Positions 7,404 through 15,712 of a stretch of DNA of 16,523 bases are shown in pieces; within the stretch, counting starts at the first letter, position 1, and each line of letters begins with the position of its first letter. A program made the translations under genes and the position numbers. The stretch lies in assembly GCA_041746415.1 (NCBI GenBank), contig JBGTHB010000029.1:1-16523 (forward strand). The letters run 5' to 3'. The stretch is from JBGTHB01 sp041746415. GTDB lineage: Bacteria; Pseudomonadota; Gammaproteobacteria; Coxiellales; Coxiellaceae. Below the pieces are notes generated by a model that saw only the letters and a program-made list of their open reading frames with translations, searched no databases and was not told the DNA's origin.

Positions 7404-9119
7404 GTGACACCACAGCAGCTTATTTACGGAGTTGATGACAGACCTCCTTTTTTTCGTTCTACTGTATTTGCTATTCAGCACATTCTTATTATGTCGACTT
7501 CGTTATTATTTCCGGCCATTGTTGCTGCCGCTGTTGGTAGCCGTCTTTCGCTTGCACAAGCAACACAATTAACAACGGCCACCATGTTGGCTATGGCAAT
7601 TGGCACTTTTTTACTGCAATTTCGGGGTCGTTGGTTTGGGGCAGGTTATTTATGTCCGGCCATTTGTGAGCCGGCTTATTTGGCTACAGCCATTTACGCC
7701 ATTTTACATGGTGGTTTGCCATTGCTGTTTGGTATGGGTTTGCTAGCAGGGTGTTTTGAAATTATGGTTTCTTTTGGGCTGCGTTATGCCAAAAAACTGA
7801 TTCCGACAGAAGTAACCGGTGTAGTGGTTATGATGATTGGCATTAACCTTATTGCGCCCGATATCCGTAGTGCTTTTCATATGGTGGATAATAATGCGGC
7901 GATTATTCCTTTTAATGCGGTTTTTCTTTTTTCGCTTACATTGATAAGTTTAATTATTATAGGCGTTTGGGGAGGAAAAAAATTTCAATTATATAGCGTA
8001 GTGTTAGCGGCTGTTATCGGCTATGCGGCGGCACTTTTAACCCACCATTTCCCGGCAATCTATATGCAATCCATTCGCTCTTCCGCTCTTTTTGCGTTGC
8101 CGCATTTTTCGCATTTTTTTGATTTTAATTTTAGCTTCTCTATGATTTTGCCTTTTTTCGTAGGCGCTTTTTCAGCTTCTATAAAGGCCGTGGGTAATAT
8201 CACTACCGCCCAAAAGATAACCGATGATGAGTGGATTAGGCCGGATTTAAAATCGATTAAAAACGCTGTTTTCACGGACGGAGTTGCTACGATGATTTCC
8301 AGCTCTATTGGTGGTATGCCGATGGGCACCTCCTCATCAAATGTTGCCTATACCTTGCCATCACAATGTGCGAGCCGGATTATTAACATTTTTATTAGTG
8401 CATTGTTATTAATATTGGCATTTATTCCTAAGGCTGCTTTAGCACTGGTATATATGCCAGCGCCGGTACGTGGCGCCTTATTAGCGTATGTTATTTGTTT
8501 TATGATTGTAGCGGGATTGCAAATTGTGGTTTCTCGAATGCTGGATTTACGCAAAACGCTGGTTATTGGTTTGTCACTGAGTTTGGGGCTTATGATTAGT
8601 TTTGTGCCGCAAGTGTTTCAACAACTGCCACTATGGGCACAACCAATTTTTAATTCGTCATTATCCACAGCCGCCATTAGCGTTTTTGTGTTAAACCTTT
8701 TGTTCAGGCTAGGGATTAAGCGCAAAGTGCAGTTGTCATTTGATTTGATGGAGCGAAACAATCAGAAAATTAGAAAATTTTTCGATAAGTACGGGCGACA
8801 GTGGGGAGCACTGCCAGATCAAATTAAAAAAGCGCAAGCTGCTGCGATCGAATGTCTGCATGCACTGCAATTATTTCAGCTTGAACATAAACACGTTGAA
8901 TTACATGTTTCTTATGATGAATATTGCCTTGCTTTGAATTTTATTTATAAAGGCGCTTTGTTGCCAATGGATAATAACCCGCTTAATTTGAAAGAAGCTG
9001 ACTTTACCCAAGCGCAAGCAATGAACTTGGCTGTTTACATGATGACGATTGAGGCGACTAAGGTGAAATGTACGGATAAAAACGGAAGCTGTAATGTTTG
9101 TTTGGAATTTAAGACCTAA
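7404..9119 (+). CDS. NCS2-family (uracil/xanthine-like) permease with C-terminal HATPase-like domain
   Basis: A 571-residue inner-membrane protein. Residues 1-445 resemble nucleobase:cation symporter-2 permeases (UraA fold): the F-A-I-Q-H motif in the first helix, many hydrophobic segments, and a G-G-x-P-x-x-T-x-x-x-N motif (303-313). Two substrate-binding glutamates of the family appear replaced (K261 in the TM8 motif, S312 in the TM10 motif), so nucleobase transport is doubtful. Residues about 450-571 are extra relative to ordinary NCS2 proteins (about 430-460 residues). They look like a decayed HATPase fold: a helix with I-E-C-L-H-A-L, paired strands V-E-L-H-V and C-L-A-L-N-F, then A-V-Y-M-M-T-I-E-A-T and a final strand pair, without recognisable N, G1 or G2 boxes. 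GTG 7404 is chosen because AAGGAG (7391-7396) sits 7 bases before it; the ATG at 7398 is only 1 base from that site. The site overlaps the STAS stop, so the genes are coupled. Confidence 0.85.
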   Translation: MTPQQLIYGVDDRPPFFRSTVFAIQHILIMSTSLLFPAIVAAAVGSRLSLAQATQLTTATMLAMAIGTFLLQFRGRWFGAGYLCPAICEPAYLATAIYAILHGGLPLLFGMGLLAGCFEIMVSFGLRYAKKLIPTEVTGVVVMMIGINLIAPDIRSAFHMVDNNAAIIPFNAVFLFSLTLISLIIIGVWGGKKFQLYSVVLAAVIGYAAALLTHHFPAIYMQSIRSSALFALPHFSHFFDFNFSFSMILPFFVGAFSASIKAVGNITTAQKITDDEWIRPDLKSIKNAVFTDGVATMISSSIGGMPMGTSSSNVAYTLPSQCASRIINIFISALLLILAFIPKAALALVYMPAPVRGALLAYVICFMIVAGLQIVVSRMLDLRKTLVIGLSLSLGLMISFVPQVFQQLPLWAQPIFNSSLSTAAISVFVLNLLFRLGIKRKVQLSFDLMERNNQKIRKFFDKYGRQWGALPDQIKKAQAAAIECLHALQLFQLEHKHVELHVSYDEYCLALNFIYKGALLPMDNNPLNLKEADFTQAQAMNLAVYMMTIEATKVKCTDKNGSCNVCLEFKT

Positions 9120-9134
9120 TAAGGCCTCAGTTAA

Positions 9135-9178
9135 ATTGATATGTTATACCGTTTTGTCTATTTTATAATCATATCAAT
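9135..9178. repeat. AT-rich inverted repeat after the permease gene
   Basis: ATTGATATG (9135-9143) and CATATCAAT (9170-9178) are perfect inverted arms; pairing continues inward through TTATA/TATAA with one bulge. It is the first structure in the 199-base gap between convergent genes. It is not followed by a T-run, so it is not a textbook terminator; it might be a protein-binding site or a 3'-end hairpin. Confidence 0.5.
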
Positions 9179-9230
9179 ATTAACTATTTAAATCAACAAG
9201 TTAACAGGTTTATAAGGTAGCTCTACACAT

Positions 9231-9257
9231 GGTTATCCACAGTAGTTGTGGGTAACA
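9231..9257. promoter_or_regulatory. Palindrome containing a consensus DnaA box
   Basis: TTATCCACA (9233-9241) is a perfect DnaA box. TGTGGGTAA (9247-9255) is a second box on the other strand with one mismatch. Together GTTATCCACA and TGTGGGTAAC form a 10-bp stem with one G-T pair and a 5-base loop. It may bind DnaA as an inverted pair or simply be a hairpin in the shared 3' region of two convergent transcripts. No other boxes or AT-rich unwinding 13-mers are evident, so an origin is not claimed. Confidence 0.5.
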
Positions 9258-9318
9258 ACTTGATTTATTGTGAAATAGATGTGCTGCCGCTTTTGAATAG
9301 TGGAGTAAAAAATAGTTT

Positions 9319-10614
9319 TTAGAGTGAACTGCGCTGCACCACCACCGCTTCTTTTTGCGGGCGACAAAAACTTTCACGGATGAAGACTGTGGCGATAATA
9401 AACCCAATTAAATATAAAAACGGTAGTGCTATAAACGCATGTGTAAATTGGCTTTGCACTAAATGCAAATGATTATGGCTGTCTCGAGTGTGAATCATTA
9501 AGCTGACTAAAGGTGGTAAGAATGCACCACCCATGGTGATAAAGCCATTATTTAAACCCATGGCGGTGGCCTGAATATTGCGCTCTACGTGATCAGACAT
9601 CGCGGCAAAACCGACGCTTTGGCCAGTGGCGGCAATACCAAGTAAGAAAAACAAAACACCAAACAGCCACGGATTGTCTCCGGGCATAAATAAAATAAAA
9701 TTAATCATGACTAAACCGAGCAAGGCTGAGCCATAGAGTAAAGGTTTGCGTCGTTTGATGCGGTCTGAAATCCATCCAAGCAAAGGGCAACCAATGGCGT
9801 AACCCACCCACACCGTTGAAATAACATAAGCTGCAACGGTTACTGGCATGCCGCGTGCTTCAAGGTAATCGGTGCCCCAAATCGCCCCCAGGAGTGCTAC
9901 TGAAACATACACAAACATGGAATAACTACCAATAAACCAGGCTTGAGAGTTGCTTACTAATAGTTTTATTTGCTGCCAAATCGTGATCTTTCTTTCCAGT
10001 AGCAGCAATTCACGTTCGCTAGCTGCTTTGGGTTTATCGCGAACAATGATTAAAATTAACAAAAAAAGTAAAATGCCAAATGAACCAATTAGAGCTAACA
10101 CCAGTCGCCAATGGCCTTGATAATGTTGCACAATCATTTCTAAAGGACCGCCGGCTAATAATGGCCCCGCTGTACCAATGAACTGTGACGCCCCCACAAA
10201 GAAGGCAAAATTTTTGCGGGGAAACCAGTTTAATGCTACTGCTAGCAAGCACACAAAAGCAAAGGATGAGCCAAAACCCATAAAAAGACGGCTAATAAAT
10301 GCGGAATAAAAATGGTAACTGTAAGCAAAGAAAAAAGTGGCAACGGCGCAAACCAGCGTAGCAAACAATAAATTGCGTTTAACTCCAAAACGATCAGCAA
10401 GCAGACCCACGGGAATTTGCATCAAACCATATGAAATATAATAGCCTGAACCGACCAAGGCAAACGTTTCGGCATTAATTTTTAATGAAGCCATGATTTC
10501 ATTGGCTACTGTGCCAACAAAGGTGCGTAAGAAAAACTCGTACAGAAAAAATATCGACGCCAGTAACCAGACCGCCAGTCCTAAAACAGTAATGCGTTTA
10601 TGCGTTTCTGTCAT
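9319..10614 (-). CDS. MFS transporter (12 TM, substrate unknown)
   Basis: A 431-residue inner-membrane protein with about 12 hydrophobic segments and MFS loop motifs G-L-L-A-D-R-F-G-V-K-R (between helices 2 and 3) and G-W-I-S-D-R-I-K-R-R-K in the second half. The ATG at 10614 is chosen because it overlaps the stop of the upstream AstE-like gene in a 4-base ATGA, typical of coupled genes; a GTG at 10638 would add 8 residues. Coupling suggests that transport and hydrolysis of one compound are linked, for example an acylated amino acid, but this is inference. It is not closely similar by eye to the MFS part of the fusion protein at 4084. Confidence 0.88.
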   Translation of the reverse strand: MTETHKRITVLGLAVWLLASIFFLYEFFLRTFVGTVANEIMASLKINAETFALVGSGYYISYGLMQIPVGLLADRFGVKRNLLFATLVCAVATFFFAYSYHFYSAFISRLFMGFGSSFAFVCLLAVALNWFPRKNFAFFVGASQFIGTAGPLLAGGPLEMIVQHYQGHWRLVLALIGSFGILLFLLILIIVRDKPKAASERELLLLERKITIWQQIKLLVSNSQAWFIGSYSMFVYVSVALLGAIWGTDYLEARGMPVTVAAYVISTVWVGYAIGCPLLGWISDRIKRRKPLLYGSALLGLVMINFILFMPGDNPWLFGVLFFLLGIAATGQSVGFAAMSDHVERNIQATAMGLNNGFITMGGAFLPPLVSLMIHTRDSHNHLHLVQSQFTHAFIALPFLYLIGFIIATVFIRESFCRPQKEAVVVQRSSL

Positions 10615-11714
10615 GCTTCGCTCTGTATCTGACTCCACGCTTTGATTTGATCAGCGGCTGTTGCTACGCGTTCAAAAGTGGCGATTTGAAATAAAGTTTC
10701 ACCTTCTTGCACCAGCGGTAAATGATTCACGCCTACGACTACACCGCTATAAGGTGTAATAACGTCATGTCCTTGAGCATTCGTAAAAGGATCACTGATT
10801 TGTGCTAACTTTTCATTTGTACTGACTTGCTGCCCCAGCTTTATTTGGCTACGGACTATGCCGCTTTGTGGTGCTGTAATCCAACGACAGCTTTGCGCAA
10901 TAGTTGGTTCAAAGAATTTTTTAGCGCCTGCTGTTTTTTCTGGCAGCATCTCAGTGTGGCGCATGATATTAATGATTCCTTGCACGCCCACTTTAATTGC
11001 TTTTTCATTAAAACGCAGTGCTTCACCGGCTTCATACACTAGCAGTGTTTTGTGCATTTGGTTGGCGGCAAAACGAATAGTGCCTTCTTCTGTTTCTGTG
11101 TGCATCACCACCGGCGCTTGAAAGGCTTTAGCGAGGGCTTGAATGTTTGGCCATTCTGGATTGACGTGAATTTGAGGTAAATTAAGGTGGTTAGGTGAGC
11201 CAGTTTCAATATCAATTACGTAATCTGCTCGAGACAGTACTTCTTTCGTGAAAAGATAAGCCAATCGTTCTGCTAATGAGCCATTCTCTTTGCCAGGAAA
11301 GTAATGATCTAAATCAAAACCACCGGGTAAATAACGCGAGCGATTAATCAGCCCATAGACGTTAATTACAGGCACCATGATGAGCGTGCCACGTAAATTT
11401 TTCAGCAGGCTCAGCTTTTCAAGGCGGCGGATAATCTCACCACCATTGAGTTCGTTACCGTGTTTTGCTGCACACACTAAAAGTGTCGGCCCTTCCTGTT
11501 TACCATGAATAATTTGAACCGGCATATAAATAGGCGCGCAGGTATAAAGCTCGGGTAAGGGTAGCGCTAGCGCGACGGATTCACCCGGGTGAATGGTGGT
11601 ATTACCAAACTTTAATGTTTTATTTTTAGCCATGAGGTCAGACATGCTAACAAAGATGGCACGTGGTCGCAAATTAGGGGGCAGAAGAGGGTGTGATGAA
11701 AAGCGGCGATTCAT
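10611..11714 (-). CDS. Succinylglutamate desuccinylase/aspartoacylase-family protein
   Basis: A 367-residue protein of the AstE/AspA branch of zinc carboxypeptidase-like hydrolases. Seen: H85-G-N-E88 (first two zinc ligands), R-S-R-Y-L-P with R127 in the substrate-arginine region, F-D-L-D-H-Y-F-P-G (family D-L-N-R-x-F-P-G), and Y-E229-A-G-E near the catalytic Glu position. The third zinc ligand is usually the His of D-x-H-T-G; here the motif reads D-I-E170-T-G, so activity may be altered. Residues about 280-345 form the beta-barrel (lipoyl/biotinyl-like) domain found at the C-terminus of this family. The ATG at 11714 has AAGGTGG (11722-11728) at 7 bases; internal Met24 and Met28 lack such a site, although family members often begin near Met28. 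It forms an operon with the MFS gene. Confidence 0.83.
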   Translation of the reverse strand: MNRRFSSHPLLPPNLRPRAIFVSMSDLMAKNKTLKFGNTTIHPGESVALALPLPELYTCAPIYMPVQIIHGKQEGPTLLVCAAKHGNELNGGEIIRRLEKLSLLKNLRGTLIMVPVINVYGLINRSRYLPGGFDLDHYFPGKENGSLAERLAYLFTKEVLSRADYVIDIETGSPNHLNLPQIHVNPEWPNIQALAKAFQAPVVMHTETEEGTIRFAANQMHKTLLVYEAGEALRFNEKAIKVGVQGIINIMRHTEMLPEKTAGAKKFFEPTIAQSCRWITAPQSGIVRSQIKLGQQVSTNEKLAQISDPFTNAQGHDVITPYSGVVVGVNHLPLVQEGETLFQIATFERVATAADQIKAWSQIQSEA

Positions 11715-11821
11715 GACTTGCCCACCTTAATCTCTTTGCAAAAATCAACCACAAGCTGGGTGGCTGCCACCACGCACCGCAGTAAAGGGCGGCTCTTTCA
11801 GCAAGTTAGCGCATCTAAAGG

Positions 11822-11850
11822 TTAATATTAATTCGTATTTGCATTATGCT
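11822..11850 (+). promoter_or_regulatory. Possible ileS promoter
   Basis: TTAATA (11822-11827), a 17-base spacer and TATGCT (11845-11850) each match sigma-70 boxes at 4 of 6 positions. They lie about 30 bases before the ileS start. ileS needs its own promoter here because it is no longer downstream of ribF. Confidence 0.3.
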
Positions 11851-11881
11851 ATGCCATTCCTCCACCTCTAAGGCAATAGCA

Positions 11882-14692
11882 ATGGCGAACTACAAAGACA
11901 CTTTAAATCTCCCACAAACGGATTTTCCCATGAAAGCGAATTTAGCGGAGCGTGAGCCGTTAATGTTGCAACGTTGGCAGGAAATGGATCTGTACCAGCG
12001 CTTGATGAACGAGTCACGCGATAAAAAATTTGTGTTACACGATGGGCCACCGTATGCCAATGGTCGGCCACACATGGGCACAGCACTGAATAAAACATTA
12101 AAAGATATGGTGGCAAAATCAAAATGGTTAAGCGGCTATCAAGCACCGTACGTGCCAGGTTGGGATTGTCATGGCTTACCCATCGAATTAAATGTGGAAA
12201 AGAAAAAAGGCAAGGCGGGAGATAAATTAACGATAAAAGAATTTCGTCAAGCCTGTCGCGAATATGCGCAATCTCAAATTGAAATCCAGCGTGAAGATTT
12301 TCAGCGCTTGGGGGTGTTGGGCGATTGGCCGCACCCGTATTTAACTATGGATTTTCAATACGAAGCCAACGCTGTGCGGGCGTTAGCTGAAATTACGAAA
12401 AATGGTCATGTGGTGCGCGGTCAAAAACCGGTGCATTGGTGTCCATTGTGTGCCTCAGCATTGGCAGAAGCTGAGGTGGAATATCAAGAAAAAAAATCAC
12501 CCTCTATTGACGTCGCTTTTGTGGCACGTGAGCCTGAAAAATTTATAGCGTTATTTGCAGCGAAAGAAAAATTAAACGTTATTGTGCCGATTTGGACAAC
12601 CACACCCTGGACACTGCCTGCCAATGAAGCCGTGTGCCTGCACCCTAAATTAAATTATGCCTTGGTCAAAGCAAAATGGCAGGACGCAGAGGTATTTTTT
12701 ATTTTAGCTGCAGAGTTGATTGAATCGTTTGTGACGCGTTTAGGAATAAATAATTATTTTGTGCATGGCAATGTGGAGGGGGCAAAGCTTGAAGGATTGA
12801 TGTTGGCGCACCCGTTTTTTGAAAAGTCCGTGCCAATTGTTCTTGGTGAGCATGTGACAACTGAAACCGGCACTGGCGCTGTGCATACTGCACCTGCACA
12901 TGGTATTGAAGATTACGTGGTCGGACGTGCGTATAAATTGCCGGTGGATAATCCCATTAATTCGGCCAGTTGTTTTAAAGAAGACGTACCGTTTTTTGCT
13001 GGCCTGCATGTGTATAAAGCTAATGAGCCAGTGATTCAGAAACTTTCCGAAAATAATGTATTACTAGATCATCAGGAAGTCACTCACAGCTACCCACATT
13101 GTTGGCGCCACAAAACACCGCTTATTTTTCGCGCTACACCACAGTGGTTTATTTCCATGGAAAAAGGACAATTGCGTAATCACGCTTTGCAGGCCATTCA
13201 ACAATCCCAATGGATGCCAAGTTGGGGTGAAGGACGGATTGAAAAAATGGTGGCAACACGGCCGGATTGGTGTATTTCACGTCAGCGCACGTGGGGAATT
13301 CCAATTACGTTTTTAATTCACAAACAAACAGAACAGCTGCATCCGCATATGCCTGCTCTCATGGAAACGGTGGCACAAAAAATTGAAACGCACGGCATAG
13401 ATGCGTGGGATGAAATAGATTTAGTAGAGTTAATTGGTAATGATGCTGATCAATATGAAAAAGTCACCGATATTTTAGACGTATGGTTTGATTCGGGCGT
13501 GACACATTATTGTGTGCTGCAACAGCGACCTGAGTTGGGTGTGCCGGCTGATTTATATTTAGAAGGCTCAGATCAACACCGCGGATGGTTTCAATCGTCA
13601 TTGCTAACTTCAATCGCCGTGCGTGATCAGGCACCTTATAAAGCAGTGTTAACCCATGGTTACGTGGTAGACGGTAAAGGACATAAAATGTCGAAATCCG
13701 TGGGCAATGTTATTTTCCCCGCAGACGTGGTGAAAAATTTTGGTGCGGATGTGTTGCGTTTGTGGGCCGCATCCATGGATCATGCGGGTGACATTAATGT
13801 GTCGCAAGAAATTTTAAAACGCATGAGCGATGCCTATCGACGAATACGTAATACGGCGCGATTTTTATTATCCAACTTAAATGATTTTGATCCGCAACAC
13901 GATTTAGTGGCTGCAGCTAAGATGGTGGAGTTGGATCAATGGGCCGTAATAAAAACCCAACAACTGCAACAAAAAATTATAACAGCGTACGAGCAATATC
14001 AATTCCAAACCATTTATCAAACCATTCATAATTTTTGTTCGGTTGATTTAGGCAGTTTTTATTTGGATATCATCAAAGATCGCCAATATACGGCGAAACA
14101 AAATTCATTAGCGCGACGTTCAGCGCAAACCGCCATGTATTACATTGCGCAGGCGTTAGTGCGCTGGTTGGCACCTATTTTAAGTTTTACCGCCGATGAG
14201 ATTTGGCAAAGTTTGCCGGGTGCCAAAGAAGAGTCGGTGTTTTTAACCACTTGGTTTAACGCTTTTCCATCATTTTCAAACGCAACGCAAGTAGATGCGT
14301 ACTGGCAATGGTTGGCAAGTGTGCGTAACGCAGTCAATAAAGAATTAGAACAGTTGCGCAATGACGGTAAAATTGGTTCAGGTTTAGATGCGCAGGTTAC
14401 TTTATTTGCCGACGCAGAGGCGTTAGCTAAATTAACTAAAATCAAAGACGAGTTGCGTTTTGCCTTAATTGTATCAAATGCACAAGCGTTACCCATTGCT
14501 AAAGCAAACAACGCAGCGAAAGCCACGGATGTGGTGGGAGTGAGTGTGCTAATCACCCCCACAGAGGCGGTGAAATGCGTGCGTTGTTGGCAGCGTCGCG
14601 ATGACGTAGGCGAGGATGCGACGCATCCAGAATTGTGCGCGCGTTGTGTTATTAACGTCGATGGAGAGGGTGAGCAGCGACAGTTTGCATAG
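11882..14692 (+). CDS. ileS: Isoleucyl-tRNA synthetase
   Basis: Class I cytosolic synthetase charging tRNA-Ile. The 936-residue product matches the bacterial type 1 enzyme (E. coli 938). Seen in order: catalytic entry G-P-P-Y-A-N-G-R-P followed by H64-M-G-T67 in place of the usual H-I-G-H; the CP1 editing domain with T-T-P-W-T-L-P-A-N-E and G-T-G-A-V-H-T-A-P-A-H-G; S-D-Q-H-R-G-W-F-Q-S; K602-M-S-K-S606; the anticodon-binding helices; and a C-terminal zinc finger with C899-x-x-C902 and C919-x-x-C922. The ATG at 11882 begins M-A-N-Y-K-D-T-L, the usual family start, with AAGG (11870-11873) upstream. It precedes lspA by 7 bases, as in most gammaproteobacteria. Confidence 0.97.
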   Translation: MANYKDTLNLPQTDFPMKANLAEREPLMLQRWQEMDLYQRLMNESRDKKFVLHDGPPYANGRPHMGTALNKTLKDMVAKSKWLSGYQAPYVPGWDCHGLPIELNVEKKKGKAGDKLTIKEFRQACREYAQSQIEIQREDFQRLGVLGDWPHPYLTMDFQYEANAVRALAEITKNGHVVRGQKPVHWCPLCASALAEAEVEYQEKKSPSIDVAFVAREPEKFIALFAAKEKLNVIVPIWTTTPWTLPANEAVCLHPKLNYALVKAKWQDAEVFFILAAELIESFVTRLGINNYFVHGNVEGAKLEGLMLAHPFFEKSVPIVLGEHVTTETGTGAVHTAPAHGIEDYVVGRAYKLPVDNPINSASCFKEDVPFFAGLHVYKANEPVIQKLSENNVLLDHQEVTHSYPHCWRHKTPLIFRATPQWFISMEKGQLRNHALQAIQQSQWMPSWGEGRIEKMVATRPDWCISRQRTWGIPITFLIHKQTEQLHPHMPALMETVAQKIETHGIDAWDEIDLVELIGNDADQYEKVTDILDVWFDSGVTHYCVLQQRPELGVPADLYLEGSDQHRGWFQSSLLTSIAVRDQAPYKAVLTHGYVVDGKGHKMSKSVGNVIFPADVVKNFGADVLRLWAASMDHAGDINVSQEILKRMSDAYRRIRNTARFLLSNLNDFDPQHDLVAAAKMVELDQWAVIKTQQLQQKIITAYEQYQFQTIYQTIHNFCSVDLGSFYLDIIKDRQYTAKQNSLARRSAQTAMYYIAQALVRWLAPILSFTADEIWQSLPGAKEESVFLTTWFNAFPSFSNATQVDAYWQWLASVRNAVNKELEQLRNDGKIGSGLDAQVTLFADAEALAKLTKIKDELRFALIVSNAQALPIAKANNAAKATDVVGVSVLITPTEAVKCVRCWQRRDDVGEDATHPELCARCVINVDGEGEQRQFA

Positions 14693-14699
14693 CATAAGT

Positions 14700-15203
<504 letters not shown>

Positions 15204-15216
15204 TGCCCCATTCATT

Positions 15217-15612
15217 TTATTCCCAGCAACTGGGTTGCGCTGCGCTTTGCTGACCATTTTGACGCATCGTTAACGTACCACAACGATCGCGTTGTTGCGC
15301 TCCTTGTGGTGTGGCTTGAATGTAAAAATCTTGAGCGTGGATTTGGCTAAGCTGAATGGTGTAAGAGCCGTAATTGGCTTTCAATCCTAAGTTTTTTAAA
15401 CTGGCGCCTAAGTAATTACCATGAATACTGTGGTATTCCGCCAAATGCGCCGCTGTGCGTGTTAGCCACACTTTGGCTTGTTGGCGATGGGAACGTTGCA
15501 AATATCTTTGGTAGCTGGGATAAGCAAATGACATTAAAATGGCCACAATGGCTAGTACAATTAACACTTCGATTAAGCTAAAACCTTTTCGCATACCCAA
15601 CAGGGTAGTCAT
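15217..15612 (-). CDS. pilE: Type IV pilin-like protein (PilE/minor pilin)
   Basis: A 131-residue prepilin. Residues 1-10 end in M-R-K-G, followed by F-S-L-I-E-V-L-I-V-L: PilD would cut after G10 and methylate F11, and Glu at mature position 5 is present. The hydrophobic spine runs to about residue 30, then Y-P-S-Y-Q-R-Y-L and a polar globular domain with a C-terminal cysteine pair (C111, C129) framing a D-region like that of PilE. It is short compared with major pilins (about 145-160), which favours a minor or PilE-type pilin. The start is uncertain: ATG 15612 (10-residue leader) or ATG 15594 (4-residue leader); neither has a clear ribosome-binding site. It converges on lspA with a 13-base gap. 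Confidence 0.82.
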   Translation of the reverse strand: MTTLLGMRKGFSLIEVLIVLAIVAILMSFAYPSYQRYLQRSHRQQAKVWLTRTAAHLAEYHSIHGNYLGASLKNLGLKANYGSYTIQLSQIHAQDFYIQATPQGAQQRDRCGTLTMRQNGQQSAAQPSCWE

Positions 15613-15712
15613 TTTCGCCAAAAGTGCAATACAGGGGATAAAATACTAGCAAATTGCGCTGGGGTTTTTTATGATGCAGTGAGAATTTAACGTCCACTAA
15701 CAGGAAAATGAA

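Noticed and set aside
9120..9318. Chromosomal or plasmid origin of replication
   Set aside because: Only one perfect and one imperfect DnaA box are seen, with no dnaA, dnaN, gidA or rep gene nearby.
11715..11881. Possible T-box-like leader before ileS (GGGTGG and a short hairpin near 11757-11775)
   Set aside because: The conserved T-box core and terminator/antiterminator pair are absent, T-boxes are largely restricted to Gram-positive lineages, and the hairpin is only 5 bp.
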